Notes under the pieces: model-generated
Told to the model about the DNA's origin: nothing
Seen by the model: the letters and a program-made list of their open reading frames with translations, nothing else
Databases searched by the model: none
Origin: Dermatophilus congolensis
GTDB lineage: Bacteria; Actinomycetota; Actinomycetes; Actinomycetales; Dermatophilaceae
DNA: 64,000 nucleotides
NCBI RefSeq assembly: GCF_900447215.1
Contig: NZ_UFYA01000001.1
Coordinates: forward strand, 1,984,001-2,048,000
Direction: 5' to 3'
Translations under genes and position numbers: made by a program
Part shown: piece after piece, positions 52,606-61,528 of the stretch
Position numbering within the stretch: the stretch's first letter is position 1
How the letters are laid out: every line of letters begins with the position of its first letter

Positions 52606-53634
52606 ATGGAACTCTCGACACTCTGGTTCATCCTCATCGCCGTCCTATGGATCGGCTACTTCGTCCTCGAAGGCTTCGACTTCGGCGTCGGCATGCTCCT
52701 TCCCTTCCTCAGCAAAGGCGAAGACGAAGCCGACACCGAACGCCGCAAACGCGTCCTCCTGACCACCATCGGCCCCCACTGGGACGGCAATGAGGTATGG
52801 CTCCTCACCGCCGGAGGCGCCACCTTCGCCGCATTCCCCCACTGGTACGCCACCCTGTTCAGCGGCTTCTACCTTGCCCTGTTGCTCATCCTCGTAGCCC
52901 TGATCATCCGTAACCTCGGCTTCGAATACCGCGGCAAAGGCTCCACCGACACCTGGCGCCGCAACTGGGATCTAGGCATCACCATCGGTTCCTTCGTCCC
53001 GGCATTCCTGTGGGGGGTCGCCTTCGCCAACATCGTCAACGGCACCCCCATCGACGAAAACATGGAGTACACAGGCAACCTATTCACCCTGCTCAACCCA
53101 CTAGGAATCATCGGCGGCCTCACCACCCTGGCCCTGTTCCTCACCCACGGAGCGATCTTCGTCTCCCTCAAAACCGACGGACAGATCCGCCACGATGCCC
53201 GCGCACTAGCAACCAAAACCGGCATCGCCACCGCAGTCCTAGCAGTCATTTTCCTGTCCTGGACCAACCTCAACACCGGCAACGCCGCCTCCTGGGCTCT
53301 GACCGTGGTCGCCGCACTCGCCCTTGTCGCCGCACTCGCCTGCAACTTCAAAGGTCGCGAAGGCTGGGCATTCATCGGCACCACCATCACCACCCTCACG
53401 GCCGTTGCCAGCCTGTTCGTCGCGCTGTTCCCCGACGTGATGCCCTCAACCCTCAACCCAGAGTGGTCCATCACAGCTGCCAAAGCCGCCAGCTCCCACT
53501 ACACCCTGGTCATCATGACCGGAGCAGCGGTACTCTTCGTGCCCATTGTCTTGGCCTACCAAGCCTGGACATACTGGGTGTTCCGTAAGCGCATCACCAC
53601 CGCGCACATACCCGAACACGCAGCAACCTACTGA
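52606..53634 (+). CDS. cydB: Cytochrome bd oxidase subunit II
   Basis: A 342-residue membrane protein with eight or more helices, partner of CydA. It begins with ELSTLWFILIAVLWIGYFVL and FDFGVGMLLPF, the usual CydB start, and has GPHWDGNEVWLLTAGGATFA and an IWG-like LWGVAFANIVNG segment. It lies 20 bases after cydA with a weak GGAG-type site. A hairpin follows its stop, so cydDC expression may be reduced compared with cydAB. Confidence 0.94.
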   Translation: MELSTLWFILIAVLWIGYFVLEGFDFGVGMLLPFLSKGEDEADTERRKRVLLTTIGPHWDGNEVWLLTAGGATFAAFPHWYATLFSGFYLALLLILVALIIRNLGFEYRGKGSTDTWRRNWDLGITIGSFVPAFLWGVAFANIVNGTPIDENMEYTGNLFTLLNPLGIIGGLTTLALFLTHGAIFVSLKTDGQIRHDARALATKTGIATAVLAVIFLSWTNLNTGNAASWALTVVAALALVAALACNFKGREGWAFIGTTITTLTAVASLFVALFPDVMPSTLNPEWSITAAKAASSHYTLVIMTGAAVLFVPIVLAYQAWTYWVFRKRITTAHIPEHAATY

Positions 53635-53647
53635 GCACCATCTAGCC

Positions 53648-53692
53648 CTGAGGCCCGCTCCACCTGTCCTACACAGGCGAAGCGGGCCTCAG
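53648..53692. terminator. Hairpin between cydB and cydD
   Basis: Exact 12-base arms 53648-53659 and 53681-53692. It starts 14 bases after the cydB stop, so it may attenuate transcription into cydDC. No T-run. Confidence 0.5.
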
Positions 53693-53773
53693 ACACATCA
53701 ACCAACCGCCGATTCCACACATACTCCCCCCCCAACACCCCAGTCCACCACCACGCCGGAGAAGGAACTGCGG

Positions 53774-55369
53774 ATGCGCCCCCTCGACCCACGCCTGCTA
53801 CGACTGGCACCCGCCGTCCGTGGCCCCATCCTCGGCCTCATCCTCCTCGGCCTCATCAACGGCCTCGCCGCCATCGCCCAAGCGCTCACCGTCGCCGGGC
53901 TCATCCTCGCCGTCGTCCGCGACCACAACAGCTGGAGCGATATCGGCACCGCCTCACTATGGGTAGCCCTAGCCTTCGCCACCCGTGGCCTAGCCACCGG
54001 CGCCACCGAACTACTCGCAGCACACGCCGGATCCACCGCCTCCACCCATCTACGCGACCGTCTCCTGACCACACTGCTCGCTCAACCCGCCGACGACCGG
54101 CCCGATCCAGCCACCGCGCTCCTACACTCCACCAATGGCGTCACCGCTATCGAACCCTACGTAGCGCGTTACCTACCCGCACTGGTCAACGCCACAATCC
54201 TGCCCGCAGCCACCATCGCTGCCATGCTCTGGCTCGACTGGCAAACCGCCCTCATACCGATCCTCACCCTCCCCCTCCTGCCCCTTTTCGCCGCCCTCAT
54301 CGGCGCCGCCACCGCCGAAGCCACCAACGCACGCCTGACCACTCTCTCCCGCCTCTCAGGACACTTCCTCGACGTCATGCGAGGGCTGCCCACCCTGGTC
54401 ACCTACGGCCGCGCCCACCGCCAAGCCGACGTCATCTCAACCGTCAGCCACAACAATCGCCGCGCCACCATCGCGACCCTCAAAATTGCCTTCCTCTCCT
54501 CCGCCGCCCTTGAACTACTTGCCACCCTCTCCGTGGCCATCGTCGCCGTCTGGACCGGCATCGCCCTGGCCGACGGACGCATGGAGCTAGCCGTCGCTCT
54601 TCCACTCATCCAACTCGCCCCTGAGGCTTACTGGCCCATCCGCCGCGTCGGAACCGAATTCCACAACGCCGCTGATGGCGCCAAAGCCCTCGAGACCATC
54701 GCTCACCTCATCGACAACACCACCGACACTCCCACCACCAACACCCCCACCGCTGCCCACACCGACACCCTCACCTACCGGTACGCTCCACACCTACGCC
54801 CCGCTGTCAGCAACATTTCCGCCACTTTCCCCACCGGCCTGACCGTCATCACCGGCCCCAGCGGCGCAGGAAAAACCACCCTGCTCGAACTGCTCGCAGG
54901 ACTGCGCCGTCCCACCAGCGGCACCGTAACCGCCCCACCAGCGCATCTAGTCACCCAACGCCCTTTCCTCATCAACGCAAGCCTGCGCGACAACCTGCTT
55001 CTTGGCACCCCACCGATCACCAGCGACAATGACCTACACACAGCTCTACACACTGTCGGACTCGCAGACCTACTCAGCTCACTCCCCTGCGGCCTGGACA
55101 CCACTATCGGTGATGACGGCTTCGGGCTGTCCGCCGGACAACGCGCCCGAATTGCCCTAGCCCGAGCTCTGCTATCCACCGCGCCGCTAATCCTGCTTGA
55201 CGAACCCACCGCCCATCTCGACGCGACCGCCGAAAAACACGCCCACGACGCCATCCTCAGCCTCGCCGCAGATCGCATCGTTATCGCTGTCACTCACCGT
55301 GATGGGCTCGTAAACCTGGCCCAGCACACTCTCGACATCACCCCGGCCACCACGGAGAAAACACCATGA
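53774..55369 (+). CDS. cydD: Thiol reductant ABC exporter subunit CydD
   Basis: A 531-residue ABC half-transporter. Six helices fill the first 300 residues, followed by an ATPase domain with Walker A GPSGAGKTT, an L-S-A-G-Q signature (GFGLSAGQRARIALARALL) and Walker B LILLDEPTAHLDA. CydDC exports cysteine/glutathione or otherwise supports heme loading into cytochrome bd. ATG 53774 follows GAGAAGGA; the longer frame from 53546 overlaps cydB. Its stop overlaps the cydC start by four bases. Confidence 0.9.
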   Translation: MRPLDPRLLRLAPAVRGPILGLILLGLINGLAAIAQALTVAGLILAVVRDHNSWSDIGTASLWVALAFATRGLATGATELLAAHAGSTASTHLRDRLLTTLLAQPADDRPDPATALLHSTNGVTAIEPYVARYLPALVNATILPAATIAAMLWLDWQTALIPILTLPLLPLFAALIGAATAEATNARLTTLSRLSGHFLDVMRGLPTLVTYGRAHRQADVISTVSHNNRRATIATLKIAFLSSAALELLATLSVAIVAVWTGIALADGRMELAVALPLIQLAPEAYWPIRRVGTEFHNAADGAKALETIAHLIDNTTDTPTTNTPTAAHTDTLTYRYAPHLRPAVSNISATFPTGLTVITGPSGAGKTTLLELLAGLRRPTSGTVTAPPAHLVTQRPFLINASLRDNLLLGTPPITSDNDLHTALHTVGLADLLSSLPCGLDTTIGDDGFGLSAGQRARIALARALLSTAPLILLDEPTAHLDATAEKHAHDAILSLAADRIVIAVTHRDGLVNLAQHTLDITPATTEKTP

Positions 55370-57039
55370 ACCGCCGTATTGTCCCCGGTATCACCGGAGC
55401 AGCATTCACTGGTGGTCTCGCCCTCAGCAGCGGGCTCGCGCTGTCTGCCGCTTCTGGGTGGCTCATCGTGGCTGCGTCTTTTAAGCCTCCCATCCTCACT
55501 CTCCTGGCCGTCATCGTGCTTGTGCGTGCATTCGGTATCGCCCGTCCGCTCTTGCGATACGTCGAACGCATCCGTAGTCATGACGCCGCTTTGGCTCAGC
55601 TTGCCGAAGAACGCACCCGCGCGTATCGAGCTCTCATACCACTGACCCCCGCGCGCCTAGGACGACGTGGCCGAGGCGACATCCTCGCCAGCATCGTTGA
55701 GGATCTTGATGACGTCGTGATGGCGCAGATCCGCGTCGTGGTGCCCATTGTGTCGTTACTCGTCACTGGAGCTGTCGCTGCGCTGGTGGGCGCTGTGTTT
55801 CTTTTTTCCGCTGCTGCTGTGGTCGTGGGAACTGTGGTTGCGTGTGCCCTCGTCGGCTTCCTGGATCACCTCATCGAAAAACGCACCCAAGGTTCTGTTG
55901 TCGCAGCTCGCGCCCGCGTCTATGAGCTAGCTACCACCATCACCACCCACGCCGATCAGCTCACCGCCATCGGCGGTACCGGCGCGATGCTCGCCCGCTT
56001 ACGGCAAGCCGAAGACCGCCTCACATTCGCACTGCAGGCCCAGGCAGCTGGTCGTGCAGTGGGGGCTTGTTTTGCCCCCGTCATCACGGTCGCTGGGGCT
56101 ATCGCTATGGCGCAAGTGGTTACGCCTTACATCGATCGGGGCCTGCCTACACCTGTAGCGGCGCTGTTGGTATTGATCCCTATCGCTTTGGGTGAAGCGG
56201 TGGGGGCCATTCCCGATGCGATGGGTGCTCTTGCCCGAGCACAAGCCGCCCGAGCTCGCCTCGGGGTGATTTTGAACCAAACCCCGGCTGTTGCCGCAGA
56301 AGAAACTGCGTTGGCAGCTGAGAAGGCAGGAATCAGCCACGAGGAACCTGCGGCGCCTGTACGTGATGTGGCAGGTATTTCGTTGGCAGTCCGTGATCTC
56401 ACCGCGAGTTGGGATGGCAAGCGCACGGCATTGCCTGCGCTGACGACTTCTATTTCTCCGGGTACTTTTCTTGCTATCACCGGTCCAAATGGCTCTGGTA
56501 AATCTACTTTTTTAGCGGTTCTGGCTCGTCATTTGGATCCTTCGTCTGGTGTGTATTTGCAAGACGGTGCGGATGTTCTTGGGCTGCCTTTAACGACAAC
56601 GCGTGCGGCTATCGCTGTTGTTGACGATGAGACCCATATTTTGGCTAGCACTTTGCGTGAGAACCTTCGTTTCACGTGCCCGGGTGCTGATGATGTGGTG
56701 CTTGTTGATGCGTTGCGTCGGGCTGGGCTTGGTGGGTGGTTTGAGGGGCTTCCTGAGGGACTTGATACGCGTCTTGGCGCTGGTGGTCAGGGTGTTTCTG
56801 GTGGGGAGCGTACTCGTTTAGGTATTGCTCGCGCGTTGGCTTCAGGGCGTGCGTTGTTGCTGCTTGATGAGCCGACGGCTCATCTCGATCATCCGACTGC
56901 GGTGGCTGTTCTTGCTGATGTTCGTGCTGCTCAGAAAGATCAGACCGTGGTTCTTGTTTCGCATAGGAGTGAGGGTGTTGCTGAGGCTGATGCACAGTTG
57001 GAGTTGGGGTCGGTGCCGGTGCAGGGTTCTGGGGTGTAG
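55366..57039 (+). CDS. cydC: Thiol reductant ABC exporter subunit CydC
   Basis: A 557-residue ABC half-transporter that pairs with CydD. Helices lie in the first 300 residues (e.g. LALSAASGWLIVAASF). The ATPase part has Walker A GPNGSGKST, signature VSGGERTRLGIARAL and Walker B LLLLDEPTAHLDH. The base bias changes along the gene: C-ending codons dominate before about 55750, mixed use follows, and G/T-ending codons dominate after about 56450. Complete length, last gene of cydABDC. Confidence 0.9.
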   Translation: MNRRIVPGITGAAFTGGLALSSGLALSAASGWLIVAASFKPPILTLLAVIVLVRAFGIARPLLRYVERIRSHDAALAQLAEERTRAYRALIPLTPARLGRRGRGDILASIVEDLDDVVMAQIRVVVPIVSLLVTGAVAALVGAVFLFSAAAVVVGTVVACALVGFLDHLIEKRTQGSVVAARARVYELATTITTHADQLTAIGGTGAMLARLRQAEDRLTFALQAQAAGRAVGACFAPVITVAGAIAMAQVVTPYIDRGLPTPVAALLVLIPIALGEAVGAIPDAMGALARAQAARARLGVILNQTPAVAAEETALAAEKAGISHEEPAAPVRDVAGISLAVRDLTASWDGKRTALPALTTSISPGTFLAITGPNGSGKSTFLAVLARHLDPSSGVYLQDGADVLGLPLTTTRAAIAVVDDETHILASTLRENLRFTCPGADDVVLVDALRRAGLGGWFEGLPEGLDTRLGAGGQGVSGGERTRLGIARALASGRALLLLDEPTAHLDHPTAVAVLADVRAAQKDQTVVLVSHRSEGVAEADAQLELGSVPVQGSGV

Positions 57040-57048
57040 CTCCGGGGG

Positions 57049-58683
57049 TTAGGGGGTGAGGTCGTTGTGGAGGTCGCCACGGACGGGATAGAGGCGGTTT
57101 TCGTTGGGTAGGGGGGTTCCTGGACAAACAATGTCGGCCTCGGGGAGTTTGCCGGTGGTGAGATAGGTGTTGATGAGGGGTGTGGCGCAGGGGTTGCCTT
57201 GTAGGTAGGTCCCGTGGCTTCCTTCGTCTTCGATGCCGATCATGCGGGTGGCTGGTTCGGCGCGGTGGGCGGCGAGGGCTCCTTCGAGGGGGGTGGCTGG
57301 GTCGAGTTCGGCTTGGATCATGAGTAGGGGTGGTAGGGGTGTGTTTGGGGTGGGGTTGGGGGTGGTTGGCCAGTAGGCGCAGGGGTTAGTGAGCCATTCC
57401 CAGCCGATGAGGGGGTAGGCGCGGCCGAGGGTCTGTCCTTCGTGTGCGTAGGAGTTTTCGTTGTCGTGGTGGGGTGTGTCGTTGCATTGGATGGCGTTGT
57501 AGAGGGTGTCTTCGGGGGTGGCTGGTCGTTGGGTGGGGTGTGGGGGTGGGCTAGGGATGGGGGTGGGGGGTGTTTTTTGTGTGTGTTGTTTGAGTTTGGT
57601 GAGTTGTTGGGCGAGGTTGAGGAAGCCTTCGTTGGAGTAGAGGTTGGTGATGGTTTGTTGGTCGAAGGCGCGGGCGGTGGTGTTGGGGATGTGTCCGTTG
57701 GCAATGGCTGTGCGGATGGTTGTGTAGGTGGTTTTAGTGGCGTGGGGGGTGTTGCCGAGGTGGTAGGTGGTGTGGTGGCGGGCGAGCCAGGGGAGGAATT
57801 GTTGTTCGAGGCGGCGTTGGAAGCCGTGGGGTTGTTGGGCGAAGCTGTTGCGCCAGGTGGTGGTGAATTGGGTGTTGCCATCGAGGATGAATCGGCCGGT
57901 GGTGAGGGGGTGTAGGCGTGCGTAGGTGGCGCCGAGCCAGGTTCCGGCGGAGATGCCGTAGAAGTCGATGGTGGGTGTGTTGAGGATGCGTCGGGTGAGG
58001 TCGATGTCGTGTGCGGTGGCGGTGGTGGATAGGTGTGGGAGGAGGTGGCCCTGTTGTTGGTTGCAGAGGTGGACGGTGGTGCGGACGGCTTTTTGCATGT
58101 CGGTGATTTGGGTGGGTGTTGCGTTGCGTAGTTCGGTGTAGCCGTCGTCGATGGTGGGGCAGTGGATGGGGGTGCTGTTGTCGCTGCCGCGGGGGTCGAT
58201 GGCGATGATGTCGTGGGTGGTGAGGAGGTTGGGGTGTTTTGCGGCTAGGGCTGGGGCGAGCCATGCGGCGGGTGCGCCGGGGCCTCCGGGGTTGACGATG
58301 AGGGTGCGTTTGGGGGGTGTGGGGTGGTTGAGCAGTTCGGTGGGAGTGCGGGTGTGGTTAGGGGGTGGTGGGGGTTGGGTGCTGCGGACGCGGGTGAGGT
58401 GGATGGTGATGGGGCCTTTGGCGAGGTTGGTGTGGTCGAGGGGGGCGTGAATGTTGGCGCATTCGATGTGGAGGTTGTTGGTGGTGGGTTGGGTGGTGGT
58501 GGGTGTGCAGTTGTTGGGGTTCCAGTTGGGTTGTTGGGTGGTGTAGTGGTTCCAGGTGGTGGGGTGGGCGGTGGTGGGTGTGTAGTGGTTTGGGGGTGAG
58601 TTGGGTGCGAGGATGGGGGTGGTGAGTGTGGTGGCGATGAGTGCGGCGGTGAGTGTGGTGTGGTTTTTGGGCGGGGTGGGCAT
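57049..58683 (-). CDS. Secreted alpha/beta hydrolase, tripeptidyl aminopeptidase type
   Basis: A 544-residue exported hydrolase of the family that includes Streptomyces Slp/TAP proteases. The N-terminal 25 residues form a signal sequence. The oxyanion loop NPGGPG is at 131-136, DPRG at 163-166 and the nucleophile elbow GISAG at 243-247 (Ser245). A late AELDPATP supplies Asp and GSHGTY the His. Such enzymes release tripeptides or act as proline-type aminopeptidases outside the cell. The protein is strikingly rich in Thr, Pro, Asn and His, matching the strand bias. ATG 58683 has a strong AAGGAGG. Convergent with cydC. Confidence 0.85.
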   Translation of the reverse strand: MPTPPKNHTTLTAALIATTLTTPILAPNSPPNHYTPTTAHPTTWNHYTTQQPNWNPNNCTPTTTQPTTNNLHIECANIHAPLDHTNLAKGPITIHLTRVRSTQPPPPPNHTRTPTELLNHPTPPKRTLIVNPGGPGAPAAWLAPALAAKHPNLLTTHDIIAIDPRGSDNSTPIHCPTIDDGYTELRNATPTQITDMQKAVRTTVHLCNQQQGHLLPHLSTTATAHDIDLTRRILNTPTIDFYGISAGTWLGATYARLHPLTTGRFILDGNTQFTTTWRNSFAQQPHGFQRRLEQQFLPWLARHHTTYHLGNTPHATKTTYTTIRTAIANGHIPNTTARAFDQQTITNLYSNEGFLNLAQQLTKLKQHTQKTPPTPIPSPPPHPTQRPATPEDTLYNAIQCNDTPHHDNENSYAHEGQTLGRAYPLIGWEWLTNPCAYWPTTPNPTPNTPLPPLLMIQAELDPATPLEGALAAHRAEPATRMIGIEDEGSHGTYLQGNPCATPLINTYLTTGKLPEADIVCPGTPLPNENRLYPVRGDLHNDLTP

Positions 58684-58852
58684 GTCACCTCCTTGGGGTG
58701 TGCGTTGTTGTTTTGGGTTGTGTACGGCTCGTAGCTTTGTATATACCCACTGTTTTTTTGGGGGGGGTTTGGTTGCTGACGTTTTGGTTGTTGGCTGTTG
58801 TTGGTAGTTGCGTTGTGTTGTTGGGTTTGTCGTTGTGTGTTGGGAGGTCCTG

Positions 58853-59569
58853 ATGGCTGTTTCGTCTGAGGGTGAGAAGGCTCGTTCGCAGCGTGGTGTG
58901 TCGTTGGGTTCGGTTTCAGATGTTTCGGGGGCAAGTAAGGGTGTGTCGGCTTCGTCTTCGGTGTCTGAGGGTGGTGTTGAGGCTTCGGGTTGGGCTGCCC
59001 CTGGTGCTGTGGAGGTGTCGGGTTCTGCTCCTGGTGGGGAGGGTGATGTGGTGGTTGAGCCTAGTGGAGCTGAGGGTCGGGGGGTCTCTGATGGGGCGAC
59101 GTTGTGGCATTTGAGTGGTGCACCGTTGCCTTCTGGTGGTGATGGGTGGGGTGTGAATGCGTCGTCGGGGTGGTTGCGTCCGCGGGCTGATCCGTTTGTG
59201 TATGGGAAGGGTGTTGGTGGTCAGCGTTCTGGTGTGTCGGTTCCGGTTGAGGAGTCGGTGCCGGCGGGTGATGAGGCTGGTGTGTGGGCGTTGGCAGATT
59301 TGTCTTTTCAGGTGCGTTCGACGCGTGCTTTGGCGCCGGTGGTGTATGTGGCGGCGTTGGTGGTGTTGGTGAGTGTTTTTGTAGTGAGTGTGTATGTGTC
59401 TGCGATGGATGCTGCGGCTTCGGGGAGTGGTCTTTTGGGTACGGGTGTGACGGTTGTGGTGGGGTTGGCGATGGTGGTTTTAGGTGGGGCGTTGATGAGG
59501 TTGGTGTTGGAGTTTTTCTGCAATGTGGCTGACGTCGCGGCGTGGGTAGCTTCGAGAAAGGAGCGGTAG
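58853..59569 (+). CDS. DUF4282 domain membrane protein
   Basis: A 238-residue protein. Residues 1-150 are low-complexity (Ser, Gly, Val, Ala, Glu) and cytoplasmic. Then comes a DUF4282-like region with LADLSF, a membrane helix (about 170-192), a short loop, a second helix (about 202-222) and LRLVLEFFCNVAD-like residues at the end. ATG 58853 follows GGGAGG. Function unknown. Confidence 0.65.
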   Translation: MAVSSEGEKARSQRGVSLGSVSDVSGASKGVSASSSVSEGGVEASGWAAPGAVEVSGSAPGGEGDVVVEPSGAEGRGVSDGATLWHLSGAPLPSGGDGWGVNASSGWLRPRADPFVYGKGVGGQRSGVSVPVEESVPAGDEAGVWALADLSFQVRSTRALAPVVYVAALVVLVSVFVVSVYVSAMDAAASGSGLLGTGVTVVVGLAMVVLGGALMRLVLEFFCNVADVAAWVASRKER

Positions 59570-59628
59570 TGGGGGTGTGACGGTGATTGGCATCGGTTGG
59601 GGGTGCGTGTACATGGCAGGATGTGCGT

Positions 59629-61050
59629 ATGCAGTCGTTGGCCTCGATCACCCCGCCCATTGCTCTTGGAGCTCTTGACGGTCGTTACCGTCCTGCCGTT
59701 GCGCCTTTGGTTGACTACCTGTCGGAGGCGGCATTGAACCGCACGCGGGTGCAGGTTGAGGTGGAGTGGTTTATTCATTTACTTGCTGATCGTATTGTTC
59801 CGGGTACTCGTGAGTTGAGTGCGGGAGAACGTGATGGTTTGCGCGCTCTGGTTGATGAGTTCTCCGCGGTGGATATTGCGGAGTTGGGTGAGATTGAGCG
59901 TGAGACTGTTCATGATGTGAAGGCGGTGGAGTATTTCATTAAGCGTCGGCTTCCGGAGATTTTGGAAGGTGGCGCTGATGAGGCGGCCCGGTTGGGTGAG
60001 CTTGTGCATTTCTGTTGCACGAGTGAAGACATCAATAACTTGTGTTATGCGTTGATGGTTCGTGGTGCCATGTCGAATGTGTGGTTGCCGAAGGCTAATG
60101 AGTTGGTGGACTTGTTGGCTTCTCTTGCTGATGGGTTGTCGGATCAGCCGTTGTTGGCGCATACGCATGGTCAGCCGGCTACGCCGACGACGATGGGTAA
60201 GGAGATCGCGGTTACTGCGCATCGTCTTCGTCGTCAGTTGCGTCGTATTGAGGCGACGGAGTATTTGGGTAAGTTGAATGGCGCTACGGGTACGTATGGG
60301 GCGCATGTGACTGCGGTGCCGGGGGCTGATTGGCCGAAGGTTTCGCGTTCGTTTGTTGAGGGTGTTTTGGGGTTGACCTGGAATCCGTTGACGACGCAGA
60401 TCGAGTCGCATGATTGGCAGTCTGAGCTGTATGACGATGTGGCGCGTTTTAACACGATTCTGCATGCGGCGTGTGTGGATGTGTGGACGTACATTTCGAA
60501 GGGGTATTTCGCGCAGGTGCGTGGTCAGGGGACGGTGGGTTCTTCGACGATGCCTCATAAGGTGAATCCGATTCGTTTTGAGAATGCTGAGGCGAATCTT
60601 GAGGTGTCGAATTCTCTTCTTAATGTGTTGAGTTCAACGTTGATTGAGTCGCGTTTGCAGCGGGATCTGACGGATTCGTCGATGCAGCGCAATATTGGTT
60701 CTGCGTTGGGGCACAGTGTTTTGGCTTTGGATAATGTGCTTCGCGGTTTGAATGGTTTGGATGCGGTTCCGGAAGCGATGTTGGCTGATCTTGACGCTAA
60801 CTGGGAGGTTCTGGCTGAGCCGATTCAGACGGTGATGCGGGCGTTGGCTGCTGCGGGTACTGCGGGTATGGAGAATCCGTATGAGCGGTTGAAGGAGTTG
60901 ACGCGTGGGCATCGGGTGGGTGCGCAGGAGATCGCGGTTTTTGTGAAGGGGTTGGGGTTGCCTGCTGAGGCGGAGACGCAGTTGTTGGAGTTGACTCCGG
61001 AGAAGTATGTGGGGTTGGCGCCGCAGCTGGTTAGTGACTATTTGTCCTGA
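59629..61050 (+). CDS. purB: Adenylosuccinate lyase
   Basis: A 473-residue cytoplasmic enzyme acting twice in purine synthesis: SAICAR to AICAR plus fumarate, and adenylosuccinate to AMP plus fumarate. The fumarase/aspartase-family signature S-S-T-M-P-H-K-V-N-P-I (about 304-314) is complete. HTHGQPATPTT supplies the general-acid His, and TSEDINN the second conserved region. This is the longer PurB subtype (about 450-480 residues) seen in E. coli and some actinobacteria. ATG 59629 has an AGGA about ten bases upstream. Single gene. Confidence 0.95.
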   Translation: MQSLASITPPIALGALDGRYRPAVAPLVDYLSEAALNRTRVQVEVEWFIHLLADRIVPGTRELSAGERDGLRALVDEFSAVDIAELGEIERETVHDVKAVEYFIKRRLPEILEGGADEAARLGELVHFCCTSEDINNLCYALMVRGAMSNVWLPKANELVDLLASLADGLSDQPLLAHTHGQPATPTTMGKEIAVTAHRLRRQLRRIEATEYLGKLNGATGTYGAHVTAVPGADWPKVSRSFVEGVLGLTWNPLTTQIESHDWQSELYDDVARFNTILHAACVDVWTYISKGYFAQVRGQGTVGSSTMPHKVNPIRFENAEANLEVSNSLLNVLSSTLIESRLQRDLTDSSMQRNIGSALGHSVLALDNVLRGLNGLDAVPEAMLADLDANWEVLAEPIQTVMRALAAAGTAGMENPYERLKELTRGHRVGAQEIAVFVKGLGLPAEAETQLLELTPEKYVGLAPQLVSDYLS

Positions 61051-61156
61051 GCGGCATAGGTTTTGGTGAGTGGGGTAGGTCTCGCTCGTAGATTGCTTGA
61101 GGCGGGCTTTGCGTTGTGCGGGCCCGCTTCTGGCGTATATGCAGGCTCCTAGACTG

Positions 61157-61173
61157 ATACCCCCTTGGGGTAT
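61157..61173. promoter_or_regulatory. CsoR-like copper operator
   Basis: Arms A-T-A-C-C-C-C and G-G-G-G-T-A-T flank a three-base centre, matching the G-tract palindrome bound by CsoR repressors. It lies 38 bases before the copper chaperone start, so Cu(I) would induce the pair. No csoR gene is in the window. Confidence 0.65.
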
Positions 61174-61210
61174 ACGGTGTCGTTGTAGTCGACCTGTGAA
61201 TGGAGTTTTG

Positions 61211-61429
61211 ATGAACAGCACTGACATCACGATTTCGGGTATGACGTGTGGCCATTGCACGTCGGCAGTGACGAGTGAGTTGCTGGAGGTGGAGAACATC
61301 AGCGGGGTGGATATTGTTTTGGTTGCTGGTGGTGATTCGTCGGTGAAGATCACGCATGAGGGCCCTCTTGATGAGAGTGCAGTGCGCGCGGCGGTGGCTG
61401 AGGCCGGGGATTATTCGGTGTCGTTCTGA
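61211..61429 (+). CDS. copZ: Copper chaperone (HMA domain)
   Basis: A 72-residue protein consisting of one heavy-metal-associated domain with GMTCGHC (Cys13, Cys16) and the usual beta-alpha-beta layout. It carries Cu(I) in the cytoplasm, presumably to the ATPase encoded 100 bases downstream. ATG 61211 follows GGAG; the frame from 61097 is an extension across the operator and is not used. Confidence 0.87.
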   Translation: MNSTDITISGMTCGHCTSAVTSELLEVENISGVDIVLVAGGDSSVKITHEGPLDESAVRAAVAEAGDYSVSF

Positions 61430-61528
61430 CGTGCTGCTCTCCACGCGGGCGCCGCGGCAGGGCATGGGTGTCTCTGGCCGTGTGTGTTCTGTAAACGCAA
61501 CCCCTGAACAGTGAGAAAGGAATCGCCC

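Noticed and set aside
59779-60558. 259-codon minus-strand frame
   Set aside because: Antisense shadow of purB, Arg/Thr/His-rich, no start signals.
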